DNA of 64,000 nt from Litomosoides sigmodontis (GCA_963070105.1 OY718806.1:1562365-1626364), one strand, 5' to 3'. Positions 13,285-43,978 are shown, numbered from the stretch's first letter. Numbers and translations are program-made. Notes: generated from the sequence alone by a model not told the origin.

Positions 13285-15352
13285 AATAATTTATTTGGAA
13301 GAAAGCAAAAGAAAATGAGAAATAGCTGAAAAATCTCATTGGACAAAAATGACATTCATGTGATTGACGAATAAATTGAGCGCCTGAAATCTACGAGAGA
13401 GATAGTATGATACCGATCAGTAATTTTGAAAATTAATGATAAGAAAAATGAATTTATTCTAAAAAATTTTTATTTCACATGAGTAATTTTTGAAATTTGA
13501 TCAACGTAGCAATGTTAGAAAAAAAAAATTCGTTTTTTGCTTTTTTCTTTTTCTTCTTGCTTCCTTTCTCGCCTTAATTATCCAATTTATTAAATGGTAG
13601 TAATTTTTTTTTCTTTGCTTCTAAAATTTAATTGTTTAAATTCCTAGTGAGGTCAATTCATTCAATAAACAATCATTAGTATTTCCTCCGCAACTATTTC
13701 ATTTTGTACATTGACATTTCCACTATATTATGTTCTCCTGTGCCTCCTGCATTTTTCTCCCATTTTTCCGTATAATGAATATTTTTGGTGAATAAAATTA
13801 AATAAATTAAATTTGCATGTCAGGTGAAATTTTCAACTAACACATAATAACATCTAAGCATTTAGCATTAATGCTCTAACAAATTGTTATGACAATGAAG
13901 AGGGAAAATGGAAAAAATCCAATAATTCGTTCCCATTCAAGAACTCATTAATTTCATTTGGCAACATTTTTAAATATTAAAGTTTCAATTTGCCATGATG
14001 CCGTCTAGTCATGAAAGGATCAAAGCACTCTTCTTACTCTAAGAAGAAACAAAAGTAATACAATGGATTTGTTATTATGTGATTTCAAAATTTCTCATTT
14101 CTATTTTGGGTTGAAGAATTTATAACAACAAATAGAGCATTTATGCAAAAAAAATGGTAGTCTTTTTACGATCAAAATTATCTAATTCATTTTTTCACTA
14201 TTTTACACGTTGTGTTACACGTTTCCGTTTTGTTTCACTTTATTTTCGATCTCTGATGGCTGTTCGTTTACTGTAGTAGAATGGAACAAACGCATTTATT
14301 CAATTTTATCTCTTGAAATCGTAATTTCATAAAGTAGCACTTCATATTTCCTCTTTGCAGCTTGCATCTTTTTTTTGCGCAATTCACCAGACCTGTTTTC
14401 TTTTTCTTTTTTTAATACAAAGAAGAAGATACTAATGATTATTGCGAATTTTGACCAATGTTTTGATTTACTTCCGAAAAGCATATGAAAAAAATGGAGG
14501 AAAATAAAATGAATAAAATATGCAAGGAAAATTTTTTAACTGCCTGATTTACTTAACCTAAATTAGGCTATTTATGTTTTTATATTATGAAGACTAAATC
14601 TTCGCGTCCTCAATTAAATGGCCTTGCACATTTTAAGTTCTAGCTCACATTTTAAACAAATTTTAATTATGAAGTATACATAAGTTACGTTGCTGATAAG
14701 CATTCAGCTATTTTCACTTATCGCCTACACTCTTTGTGCATTTTACAAAAACTTTGTTTTATTTCATTTTTATTAATAAACCCTAAACCTTACATTTACA
14801 TTTGTATATGTCGAAAACAAAATTAATAACTGTCATTTCTAGATGAATGACTTTAAAATTTTTAAGAAGTCATTCTTAATCTTTTCAGCATTTCATAGAG
14901 GGAGCGCAGACATTTTATCATAATAATATAAAAGCATAAATGGCCCAATTCCGGTCAAATAAACCAGAAAGCTAAAAAATTTTCGTTTGCACATTTTATC
15001 CATTTTATTTTCATCCGCTTTCATTTTGCTTCATTAAGAAATAACTTTACTTTTAGGCTGTGCGGTTTCTAAAATTATATTAGTTAATAATGATGAATTT
15101 TTGATTAAAAAATTATTTAGCTATTTGAAGAAAATGTTTAATTTGATGTTTGAAATTGCAATGTAATTATGCTGCAAAAAATATATTTATTTGTTTTTCT
15201 AATTTGAAAAAAAAATGGAAAAGAAATAAGAATGGGCAAAAGTAGAGAGGTAGATGAAAGTAATCTTTCTTTTTTGATTCATTTCACTTTTTTTTTCTCT
15301 ACTCCACATATCCATTTCAATAAATCAGGATGAAATCACGCACACATACATA

Positions 15353-15353
<1 letters not shown>

Positions 15354-15430
<77 letters not shown>
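15354..15430. repeat. (AC)n dinucleotide microsatellite, about 38 units
   Basis: Uninterrupted AC repeat preceded by a degenerate CA lead-in (cacgcacacatacatagac). Confidence 0.95.
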
Positions 15431-15431
<1 letters not shown>

Positions 15432-15668
15432 CAATTCATTTTCATACGTATTTGTTAGGTAAATTGGAAAAAAAAGTGAAATTTTTTTTTGTTGTTTTAT
15501 GTGGCAAAATTAACTTTCTCTTTTTGGTGATCGTTGCATATCCAAAATTTACGTATATATTATCCCTATATGTGTAAATATATATTTGTATAATCTTAAG
15601 TATTGTTTTAGATTTCATATTTTATGGTAATTCTAGGTTCGAAATAAATTCCTGAAATTATTTTGTAA

Positions 15669-15709
15669 AAATTTTAATTGATCATATTATTTGTGATCAG
15701 TTAAAATTT
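15669..15709. repeat. 16-bp imperfect inverted repeat with 9-nt loop
   Basis: Left arm 15669-15684 (AAATTTTAATTGATCA) pairs with 15694-15709 with a single T/G mismatch. Each arm holds TGATCA. It could form a hairpin in RNA or DNA; no open frame or terminator context is evident. Confidence 0.6.
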
Positions 15710-18700
15710 CCAACAAATTCTTGAGCAATAATGAGTGCGCGATTTACGTTTCCTTGTTCATTTGTACAAGCGATCAACCTGATCGTAACAATTACATTTT
15801 CCCAATTTAATTCAAAGGTCTATTTGAATCAAAACATTGTGTCTATCTATACGGAAAGTTGTAATCCGAAAAATATGTCAAAAAAGTGTTTTACATTAGT
15901 GAGATGAAATCCTACGGTCAGGAAACCTTTTATAAATCACTAAATTCATCATTGGTGGACATTAAAGGGTGATGTTTGAGAAAAATATGAAATTTTCAAT
16001 ATTCGTCCGAAATTCTTTTTTTTTTCTCCTCCCGCAAATTACAGTTGAAGAATTCATCGTATTGGTGTCGTTTTGGCGCAATGAAAAGATGTGTGAACTT
16101 GAAATCAGCCAAAAATTTTTTTCATGATTCTATCAAATAAACAAAAAAAATTAAAGCTTTTTTCTGAAAACAACATTATTTTTCCGTTTTTTTTTCTCGT
16201 TTTCTTTTGTTACAAAAAATTTCGAAATAAATCATTGAATTGTGATCTTAATAATATTTGTTCCTTTTAAACGAATTTCTTGCTAAATGAAAGTTAAAAA
16301 CTTTTAATTCATCATTATTCAATGAATATATTCGCTAATTTATTCACTTTCTCTGCTTTTTATAGCTATAGCTTTTTCAGAAAATTTTACATTAATATTT
16401 GAATACATGGAGAGAATTTTTATGTGTTTAAAAAAGAAAAAAAATTTTTTTTTTTGTTTAAATCTTTACGTATTCGACGAGAAGGATGGTATTGATTAAC
16501 CGCAACGTTAAATAATCAGTGCTCATTTCCACGTCTTATTCATTTGAAAGAATGAATAATAAGTAAAATTATTATTAATCATAATATTTTTAAATAATAT
16601 TAGTGATTTAAAGACATATAATCGAATAGCCAAGCAACATGCAAATGACAACAGTGACCGCTTGCATTTAGCCACATTTGATTTATTTCATTTCTGTTCA
16701 ACGAACAAATTGAAATGAACAGCAACAGCAACAACAACAATTGATGTCCACATGTATGAAATGACCAGAAGATATTGCCTACAACTGTGATATTCCCATT
16801 CTCTCTATTTGCCTGAGAGTGACCTTGACGCGTTTCTATTTTTTCTTTTTTTTTTTTTAAATTATTGGTGTAACTCCGATTTCGTTAAATTTATACATCC
16901 TAATATTGGCCTATTGATATATGCATAATTTCAATGGACGATTACTGATCGCAATTATTATACTATACCACTTATTTCACATGGCGAGATAGAGGAGCAG
17001 ATGAAGCTCATGTACACCCAGAGACACTCACAGACAGACAGACACACACACACCCATAGATCGTAATGTATTTTATTATCCATTCATATGTGTATATACA
17101 TTGGTGCACAATTTCAATTTCTTCATCCTATTGATCACCAACCACAACAGTCATTCATCATTTTCTACAACGATCGAACTAGGCCATTTCATTTGATCAT
17201 CTATTTTCATTCAAATAATTTCATTGCTTTCTTATCTAATCATTTCCTGCATTCCACCACTTTTCCACCATCAACGTGTGGTGAGGAAGTGAGAAAGCGA
17301 TAATGAGAAAATGCGAGATGTCATGAGATTAGCTTAATATGAAAGCAAGAAATTAAAATTATAAAAATTTTAATTTTATAAAAACTAATTTAGAGAAGGA
17401 TTAAAAGTTTGATAAAACAAATTCATTTTTGACGAAAATATAGATGAAAATTAGATGAAGTGATAAGAGAAATTGTTATCGGCTATAGTTGCTTTACGAA
17501 TTAATGAATGACATAAATACAAATTGGCCTATTTTTTTTTATTTTTTGTTTCTCACATCTTTTTCTTCTTTTTTCATACGCATACCAAGTGTTTGGGAAA
17601 TTGGGTTATTGCATGCACATTTTTTTTTAGATTTTATTTTCATAAGAGCGGAAATTTTGAGCAGTCGAATTTCCTCGTTTAATTTTGCTTATTATTAAAA
17701 TTTTTACTTTTTTACTTCTACCATTGAGAATGAGCATATTTGATTGAAATCTGTTCAAATTAATCCCAAGTTTGGTTTTACAGTAAATTAGTAATTTTGT
17801 TCATTGAAAATGTAACAATATTAAAAATTATGCATTATATTTAACTTTAAATGTGACAGTTTTACACTAACACTTATCCGAAAAAAATAAAACTTTGGGA
17901 AAGAGAAATTTCGAAAATTTTTTTGTACTATCGAAATTTTTCACTTTTTTATATGAACACGTACAAAAAGAATGAAGCAAACAAACAGCGAATAAATTAG
18001 ATGTACAATTTTGTGATACATTATTTGAATTTAGCCGCGTGCTAACAGAGTTAACTGAACGGTTCAATTACATTTCCACATGCGTTGCTAAAAATTTTCT
18101 ATCTTAAATTTTTTTTTAAAAGAACATATCTCCATTTTGCTTTGCACCTTTTCCGTCCTTTTTCATTGTTTTTTTTGAAAAAAAAGTGAAAAAAACTTAA
18201 AAAGAAAAAGGAAAAGCCTGTTAATATATCGCCTTGGAGAAGTACCTTAGATGTATTATTTTCCATATGCTTTACATATGTTTCGAAATTTTAAAAAATT
18301 AAAAAATTCTCTTTTATTGTTTTTTTTTACTTTATCATTGCTAGCAACCATTCCTTGTCAAATGTTGTCCACTCGTTTTTGTTAATCATACATATGCATG
18401 CATTGTTTAACATTTCAAAAATTTCAGTTTTTTCTCAAATGAATCATTTCACTGGTTTACTCATCACAGTTCTTCGCCTTTCTTCGTTTCATTCTCATCT
18501 TCCTCTCCGTTCAAAAATTGTAAGCGAAATAAATGAGTGAAAGGAAATGATACGCTTACGCATTAGAAATATTACGTAAATTTATTTAATTCTTTTAACT
18601 TATTGAAAATTTCATTCGGAAAATGATATACGCCTTTTTTTACTATAAACATTCATATATGTACTATTATATCCAATCATATCATATCATTTCTTTCATA

Positions 18701-19337
18701 GGAAAAAAAAATTAGTTATAAATTCATAAATTCACTACTTCTTTTTCTCTTTCTTTTGCTGCTTTGTTACTTTTAGAAATCTCTTCGTGAGGAGTGAAGC
18801 GTTCATTGATGTTTCCGTTTAATTTTCTAAATTTCTCCTAGCGTATTAGCAGTTTAAAATTGAAAATAAAAATTTGAAGCCAGAGAGATAAATCAATGAA
18901 ATTCATTTCTACTCATTCTTTCATCTTTCCTAAAACTTGTTCATTTTTTTAACTGATAAGATTCCTAAATTATTATATCAAAAGGTGTTGTTTTTACCGA
19001 TTAGCTACCCCCTTCCGATTTTCACATTTACTATCCTAGCCTTTCCTAAAATAAACATGGAAGAAAAAAAAACAAAATTGAAATAATTCCGAATATAAGT
19101 AACTAACTGTATAGATATAATGTTGAAAATGTCTATTAATTAAATTCAGAAAATGTTTAATTTTAAAAACGAAACGTAAATTATAAAAATTACAAATTCG
19201 TATCAATTTGTCATTGTTTCATTAAATAACAGAGAGAATGATACAAGTTTTATTATAACTCATGGAAGTATATATTATATGTTATCCATTTTATTATTCG
19301 TCTCTTATTAAGCATTTTAATAATTGTATTTTAGGAA

Positions 19338-19893
<556 letters not shown>

Positions 19894-20392
19894 ATTATTA
19901 TTATTAAATTATTAATTGTTATTATTGGCTACCATATAATAATAGAAAATTATCGAGTGACGCTAATGAAAATGTGGAAATTTACAGTAACAGATAAATC
20001 TCTTCATCGATCGTAATCATCATTAATTGATTAAATTTTTAAAAAATCAATAATATTATTTTCATTTTATTTTTTTACACAAATATTAACATAAATCTAA
20101 TTTGAAATCAAATATCTATCACTTATTGCTATCATTGCTACTTTAATTTACATGCATTTAATTCAAACAACAGAAAAAAACAAAAGCAGAACAAAATAAA
20201 AACTGATAAAACGATTACAACATCAGGCATCGTTGCAGGCACTATCGGGTATTTTGATGGAGCGGGGGAAGGAGGAAATTGCAGACGATTTGATTGACAT
20301 CAATCGTCAAATATGATTGATCGTTATTTTTCCATTCTCTCCTTCTCACTCAATTCTTTCGCTTCCACTCCCACGCATGAAATTTCCACGCC

Positions 20393-20413
20393 CACCCACA
20401 CTCACACACACCC

Positions 20414-20461
<48 letters not shown>

Positions 20462-20463
20462 AC
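20393..20463. repeat. interrupted CA microsatellite
   Basis: CA dinucleotides broken by CCCA, CGCA and CTCA variants at both ends, with a pure core of about 32 bp. It sits 250 bp before a TG microsatellite of opposite strand sense. Confidence 0.9.
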
Positions 20464-20712
20464 TTGAAAATGTTATATTTAATGGATCCGATGATATTTT
20501 ATCATTGCTAAGTGTTTTTTTTTTCCATATTATTTTTTTCAGCATATTTAGAATGTAAATATTAATTAACAAATTTAATTAATTAATTGCTTCGTTTGTT
20601 ATAGAAAAAAAGTTTTTTTTATCTTTGATTTTTATTTGACGTTGAAGTATATGGACGTCAAACATGATGCTATCTGCTAATGCAACATTTCAAACAAAAC
20701 ATGACAATATGA

Positions 20713-20715
<3 letters not shown>

Positions 20716-20779
<64 letters not shown>
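20716..20779. repeat. (TG)32 dinucleotide microsatellite
   Basis: Uninterrupted TG repeat. Confidence 0.95.
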
Positions 20780-20780
<1 letters not shown>

Positions 20781-20880
20781 TATAAATATTATTGTTAAAA
20801 TTTGCTGGAAGAGAAACAAATGAATGAAAATAGGATGAGAGATTTAAAGTATTGTTGTCGTTTGTTTTTTGTTCCCTATC

Positions 20881-20900
20881 GCCCCCGCCCCCGCCTCCGG
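20881..20900. promoter_or_regulatory. isolated C-rich GC-box cluster
   Basis: Twenty bases made almost only of C and G (two C5 runs separated by single Gs, then CCTCCGG) within sequence of under 30% GC. The reverse strand holds two overlapping GCGGGGGCG-like words, the type bound by EGR/Sp/KLF zinc fingers. It could be a regulatory element of the RhoGEF gene 5.4 kb downstream. That is inference from composition and position only. Confidence 0.3.
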
Positions 20901-23110
20901 TATTACAGAACTGTATCGGACATGCTATTTACAATCATCATAACTCCATTTTTTTTTCGTTTTATTTTTCAGTGCAATTTTTCATTAAGTAAAATTTTTA
21001 CATGAAATTTATCATTTTTGTTAATTTGTTTATTCGTGCGTTTTATTTTGCTATTATTTATTCGTTATTATTGATTTACTAAAATCCAATAATTATTTCT
21101 ATTAAATAGCAATTAAAAAAAGGGAAGGTAACGAAAGACATTGAGTACTTCATTTTTCCTTCTTGTTCTTTCGAGTGTAATAATGCAATTGAAATGTCAA
21201 TTTAATTTGCGATCAAAATTTGAACAGTTAAATGAATGCGTTAGTTTTTGTTATTTTTGACTTTCAGATAATTGAATTTTGAGAGCTATCGCCATCTTCA
21301 TTCGTCCTCTTTTTTTTGGTTTTTTTTTGTAATCCTATTTTCTCCCAATTTCTACGCTATTAGTATTGTCATGGTTTGTTTGTTTTATTTATTTATTTAC
21401 TGAAAAAATATCCATTTTTATTGAATTAATTGCCTAATCAATTCACTAATCTATTTATTTCTTATTAATTCATTTGCTTATTTATTTGTTTACTTATTCG
21501 TTTTAGTGATTATTCACTTATGTAATTAATTGCTTACTCTCTTACTTATTTACCTGTTTTTTATTTTTTTTAATTATAAAAAAAGTGAAAGTCATTTTTT
21601 TATATATTTTTTCTGTGAATGAAATTTTCAGAGATTAACAAATATTCATTTCGTTAATAAATTAAAAATTTTTGCAACGATTTGAAAAAAAAAATGTACA
21701 TTCACAAGTTGTTACTCTCCACATCTCTTGCATTTCCGATTGAAACGGACGGCATCGAAACATTGCAACTTGATAAATTCAATGATCGAAATCTTTGCAC
21801 AATTTATTTTTTTTCCTCAATTTTTATTATACATAAATTTTTGAAGAATTTCATTTTTCAAATTATTATTTTGCATTAGCATTTGATTCATCTATTATTT
21901 GGTGGAATAAAAAACGAACAAACTGAAGGCTTTATTTTTTTTTAACTAGCTAAATGATTATTAATATTTTCATGGCATTTTTCAGTCGAAACGATAGTAG
22001 CATTTATGATAAAATGAAACGTTGAATATTTTCCACTCAATCATATTTGCATTATTATTTACATTTACCTAATTCTTATTTAATATAGTACATATTACTG
22101 GAAAAAATAATTTGCTAAAATTGCTCCTAGAAAGTGTTTCGCTTACTTAGGTAATCTTCAATGGAAAAAGAGATAGGAAGAAATAATTTTAATTCTTGAA
22201 ATTTTTTAAACTACGTAAATGAATTATTTCATATAATTAATTATTCAGTTTACTTTATTTCATCTTTTCATTCCTCTTCATCTTCATTTCTTTCGTTCAT
22301 GCTAATTATCTTTGATTTGATTTTTGTGAAAATGTTTGAATTGAAATATCATTAGTTCATCGACCTTTTTCTGCGTTTTCTTTTCATTATTAAACTACAG
22401 AGTGGATGTTTGCAAAAAAAAATTATATAACACATATACGTATAGCAATTAATTAATTAATCACCTGATATTTATCATTGCTTTCTTTTCACCAAGACTA
22501 AATGAGATTTATATTTGCTAGACGAAAATTCAAAAAAATTTATGAAAATAATATTTTAAATAAACATTTGAATGAGTGAATGCTGTGGAGTATAAATGTA
22601 AAATTTTGTATAATAAATAGAAATGGTAGCATTGAAATAATTTTGATTTGATTAAATCCCATACTCTCATGATTTCCCACCTTTTTTTTCTTTCAGTTTT
22701 CTTCCTTACCTTTTTTTTCCGAGGTTTTTCTTTGGAAGGAAATGTGATGAAATGAAATTGGGAAATAAAATTTCCATCAAAATTCATTTTTGTTGAAGTT
22801 TAAGTGATGCAACTACACGCATCATTTGATCGTTTAATGGAAATGATCATTTTCTTCATTATGTTTAAGTATTTGCTTTAAGTGTCAAATATATTTCCAT
22901 TAATAAATTACGACTGTTATTATAATGATCCAATGAAACTTTGTAGTTTAGTATTCATCCGGACATTTCCTTTTTAATTTAAAAATTAGGTGAGAAAAGA
23001 AAATGAAATATAAAGAAGTGAGGAATGTATATGATATGATAAATCAATTACGATGAAAAATTTAGTTTAATTGAAAAATAGAGCTTAATTTAAAAAATTC
23101 TTTCTTTTTC

Positions 23111-23148
<38 letters not shown>

Positions 23149-25665
23149 ACTTCAATTGTTTTATATGTTCAAATTTTGTTTTTTTTTTGTTTTCTTTTAT
23201 GAACAACAATAAATGAATAACCTGATTGCAATAATAGTAATAAGGAGAAGAAATGAAATGCTAATGTATAAATTTTGATAATAGCCAGGCGAACATATAA
23301 TCAAGGTGTAAACATGCACAAACAAACAAGCAATTAAGTAAAATTGTATAGGAAATTATTATAAAATTTAAAATTTACAGCTATATTTGAATGGGTAATT
23401 GATGAAATTTATGCTTGTTTGATCAAACAAATTTCAATTACATTAAAAATGCATTTTATCTTATCTAAAATGACTGCTGCGAAAAAAAAAAACAGTGAAA
23501 AAAAAATTAGTGTAAAAGAAGAAAAAGAAATGGTTAGTGATGAAATAATGGTGAACCTATTAAATTGTTTTTTTTTCTTGTTCGTTATCATCATCTGATG
23601 ATAACATCATGTGCAAGTGTATCATGAATCAGTAAACTTCTCATTCTTTCTAATTAATAACATCTGTTATTATCCCTCTTTTTTTTTCTCCTCTATCACT
23701 TTTCTGGATTTGTTAAAATTTTGTTCAATTTTATTTTTTGTTCTACTTTAAATATATTTTGCAATTGTGGAATTCCTACCGCTACCTGTTACTAGTTTGT
23801 TTTATCGTTGTATCGTTGTATAAACTAACGCTCTCTTACTTATTAGCAATAATTTTAGCTTACTTAATAACAATCATTTCTGTCATTTTTTCCTGTTAGT
23901 TTATACTGTAATTTGACACAATGTTTTACTAATATACCTTATTGATGGTGCTATTAGGATGAATTTGTAGTTGTAATGTAAAATGAATTATTTGATTTTC
24001 AAAGGATAACAAATTTTTGTTTGATGAAAATATTCTTGAAATTAACACCTATATTTAAATTGGTATCAATCTAACATGATAGATATCACTGTGCAAAATT
24101 CATTGTTCGTATAACTGCTGGTACATATTTGCAAATATATGTCACCGCACGAATCAATGATAAAAATTAATTTTGTTTCTTCCACCTTCTTCAATTTCGC
24201 TTGATTTTTTTTAGTTTTAGGACTATTTGTTCCATTCGATAGAAAGGCATGTAATTTTGTCTTCTTTTCTTTTACAGTTGAATTCTTCATTGCTATTGTT
24301 TACGTTATCATTTTCCAGAAATTATTGTTGCACAGCAAAGCTTTCTGCTTTAATTTGCTTTAAAAGAAAATTTTAAAAGTTTATTTGAAATGATAAATGT
24401 CAAGCGACATGTCTCTCTTACGATAAATTTTAATTTTATTTCTTTTTTCATTGCACTACCACTTTAATGCTTGTTTGTATTTTCATCTAGCACTTTCGTT
24501 TTTTTACATTCATCTAGCACTTCAAACAAATTTTACATATTTTAATTCATTTAAATTTAAATTGAAATTCAACGTAGATTTTGCATTACTATAATAATGG
24601 TTAATTTTAGGGATAAAAATATACTGCCCATCATTATTCAGGAGTTTATCATTTATCATTCTTTTAATGTAATGAGTGATAATTTATAGGATTTCGATGA
24701 TATTAGAGAGTGATATAATACATTAGAGAGTTAACTGTTCAAAAAATTTGCTTCGAAACACAAAAAGAAATTCTATCATTGAAGGAAAGGATTTAAAAAA
24801 TGAGAATAAAAATTTATAAAATATACATATAAATTATTTCATCAGCTAATAATAGTATGAAAAGTTTTACACATTCAGTCGATTGTAATTTATAGAAAAA
24901 AAAAATAATTTCTCTATGAATTTTGGAAACTTTCAACCTCTTTCTCTCGTCAAAAACTCTTGAATTTCGTTTGTCATCGTCATCACCATCGCTATCGCTA
25001 TCATTTTCATCATCGTAATGCATCACAGTTTCACATCATCTTATCACTATCATTATCATCATCATTATGAATCGTAGGTTCATCCTTTCTCTCACTCAAA
25101 CAATTTGTTATTTAACAAATTTACATGGATGCGTTTTGCAAGTTAATAATGATAGCATTGGGAAAATAAATTCCCAATTGTTTAGACACTATGCAATTCA
25201 GTTTATCACTTTCCCGCATAACATTTGCAACTTCTAATGTTTCATAAATTTAGCGCAAATGTAAATGCTTATTTTCATGTTTTGTCTCATCCATTACTGA
25301 TGTTTGTTCCTTTAGCTGACAATGTTTAACAACTTTACGACAAGTGTGTGTCATACAAATCAAACGCTCAGGAAATTGCTACAAGAATGAAATTGTAGCA
25401 ATAGGATGAAATTATAATTATGAAAAAATTTTAATTTAAAGATCAAATCATATTTTTATGTGAGGATTATCTTCTCGCCTGTTTTTTTCCTTCTATTAAA
25501 TTAACCTTTCAGATTTATTCATTCCTTCCCTCCATTAATGATAGTTACCGCTAATATCATATTGGAATTAGAAAACAAATATAGCTAACTGAAAATATCA
25601 TTTGATGAGCTAATTAGTTGAACGTTTATCATTTCATGATAAATGCACGTTTCATTATTATATTT
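20901..25665. other. gene-poor region, no gene seen
   Basis: AT-rich sequence upstream of the RhoGEF exons, with a (TA)16 tract at 23114-23145. Minus-strand frames at 24066-24290 and 24814-25026 are Lys-rich or Asp-rich and lack any domain. Nothing convincing as the missing 5' exon of the RhoGEF gene was found. Confidence 0.5.
23114..23145. repeat. (TA)16 microsatellite
   Basis: Uninterrupted TA repeat. Confidence 0.9.
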
Positions 25666-25706
25666 TATTATTATCATTATTATTATTATCATTTATTATT
25701 TTTTTA

Positions 25707-25777
25707 TTTATTTATTATTTATTATTTATTATTTATTATTTATTATTTATTATTTTTTATTTATTATTTTTTATTTA
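25707..25777. repeat. 7-bp TTTATTA tandem tract
   Basis: About eight near-perfect TTATTTA units with T-run interruptions. It is the first block of a composite A/T repeat region that runs to 26195. Confidence 0.8.
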
Positions 25778-25890
25778 TTATTATTAATTTCTAATTTTTA
25801 TTATTATTAATTTCTAATTTTTATTATTATTAATTTCTAATTTTTATTATTATTAATTTCTAATTTTATTACTATTAATTTCTAATTTTT
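25778..25890. repeat. 23-bp tandem repeat, about 5 copies
   Basis: The phrase TTATTATTAATTTCTAATTT recurs with the C residues at 25791, 25814, 25837, 25860 and 25882. That gives a period of 23, 23, 23 and then 22 bases. The C in each unit makes the period easy to see. The block passes directly into the 10-bp array. Confidence 0.88.
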
Positions 25891-26170
25891 ATTATTATTA
25901 ATTATTATTAATTATTATTAATTATTATTAATTATTATTAATTATTATTAATTATTATTAATTATTATTAATTATTATTAATTATTATTAATTATTATTA
26001 ATTATTATTAATTATTATTAATTATTATTAATTATTATTAATTATTATTAATTATTATTAATTATTATTAATTATTATTAATTATTATTAATTATTATTA
26101 ATTATTATTAATTATTATTAATTATTATTAATTATTATTAATGATTATTAATTATTATTAATTATTATTA
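25891..26170. repeat. 10-bp A/T minisatellite (ATTATTATTA), 28 copies
   Basis: Twenty-eight head-to-tail decamers with only one changed base (ATGATTATTA at 26141), then about 25 bp of decay. The unit is three ATT triplets plus one A. The array ends 113 bp before the first recognised RhoGEF exon, so it lies in the intron or promoter just upstream of it. Confidence 0.95.
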
Positions 26171-26283
26171 AATATTATTAAATATTGTTATTAATTATTT
26201 TTCCTCCCGCGTTGTCGTTCGTATGTTATTATTACACTGTATTATTGAAAAGTCAATTTTAATAATACAGAGCTAAATTCTAG

Positions 26284-42503
<16,220 letters not shown>

Positions 42504-42764
42504 TTATACATTTTAGGTTTCTAGCATATTTCATTTCTTTGTCAAATTTTCACACACTTTTATCTCACTCAATTCCATTTCTCTTTCCTTTTTTTTTCTA
42601 ACTTTCAAATAAGCCAATTTTAATGAACCAAAAATACCTTATTATTGTTGTTGATTATCCGCTTGGAAATGTACTGTAAGTTATGCATTGATAGAAATTT
42701 AAAGGAGAAAAAAGAAGAAATATTATAGACTGCCTAGTTGCATGTTTGAAGAATGAATCATTTC

Positions 42765-43059
42765 ATTAAAAGAAGTATTTGCAATAAGGTTTTTCTGTAG
42801 ATTCTGCTTTACATCTCTCTCTCTCTCTTTCTCTCTCTTTCTTTTTCTCTCTCTTTCTCTTTCTCTCTCTCTCCATCCATTTCTCGCTCCTTCTCTTTAA
42901 ATTTCGTAGTTCATTAATGTATTTATTTATTCATTTTTGGTGGAAAAATTCTGAGATAATGATGGTGAATACTTTGTTCGATTTTAATTCTATCCATTTT
43001 CCTCCTTCGTCTTCTATCCCTTTTTCTTGTTTCTTTTTTTTTTTGTTTTTGCAAATAAA
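42765..43059 (+). promoter_or_regulatory. candidate poly(A) signals of the RhoGEF gene
   Basis: ATTAAA at 42765-42770 and the first exact AATAAA at 43054-43059 lie 262 and 551 bases past the stop. Either could serve; a CT-rich tract lies between them (42812-42872). Confidence 0.35.
42812..42872. repeat. CT-rich microsatellite
   Basis: CT dinucleotides broken by TTT; it lies in the presumed 3' untranslated region of the RhoGEF gene, between two candidate poly(A) signals. Confidence 0.85.
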
Positions 43060-43978
43060 CGATTTTTGTATGACGTAAAATTCATTATGTTAGTTACGGG
43101 ATTGCACTGCTATTTTCCTGTGCATACTTTTTATTTTGTATTTTCGTGCATTACTACTATGATTATTGCTTATTGCTATAATAATTATTATTTGTTGTTG
43201 TCGTTATATATTTATTATTACTTATTTATATATGCATTATCACTATTTTAATATTACACTTTAATGTATTATTACAAATGAGGCGAAATTGAATTCCTAT
43301 TATTAATTGAAGGAACAGAAAATTGCACAGAATATTGGCAATTATTTGCTATTTTAATTAAATTAAATTTTAAAAAACAAACAAACAAACACTTCACACG
43401 CAATCGAAATAAATGTTCAATTGAATATTTTCGTCTTCGATAAGTTTTGCTCCTCTGAATTTAGTTAAAGATTTTTCTTTAATTTTTGTAAATTTAAATT
43501 TGGAAAATTGAATTTTTAAAATTCATTAATTGGATTGTAAAAATCATTGATTTGTTCGTTCTTCTCTCTTTTTTTTTAATGGAATGTAAGAAAAGTGAAT
43601 AGTGAAATGTTCGATTGTTTGAAATGTATTTTGCACGTTAAGGCATGAGTGAATATTATGGTGTATGACCGGAAAATAAACCGGTTTTTGCTTTTATTGT
43701 CTTCGTTTTTTCAGCGAACGCCTTTACGATCGTTGGTGAGCCAATTATAAAGTGTTTTCATTTGGCCTGTTGTTCTTTCGGGTCCAATGTCGATCAGTAA
43801 ATGAATGTATGCATGATATTTTATAAAATTACACGCTAAAAGAAATGTTATTTAAAACGAGAGAGAGAGAGGGAGGGTGAGAAATGAAAGACAAAAACGG
43901 CAATGAAATATTCATTATTTTGCAAAGTGCAAAAAACTGAAACTTCGTTCTGCTATTGATTCAACTTTTATTAAATTT

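Noticed and set aside
24066..24290. Minus-strand 74-codon frame with ATG, rich in Lys
   Set aside because: Composition expected from AT-rich DNA; no domain, no splice context.
24814..25026. Minus-strand frame with an acidic start and a basic stretch
   Set aside because: The acidic part comes from a local TCATCG repeat; no splice partner in phase and no family recognised.
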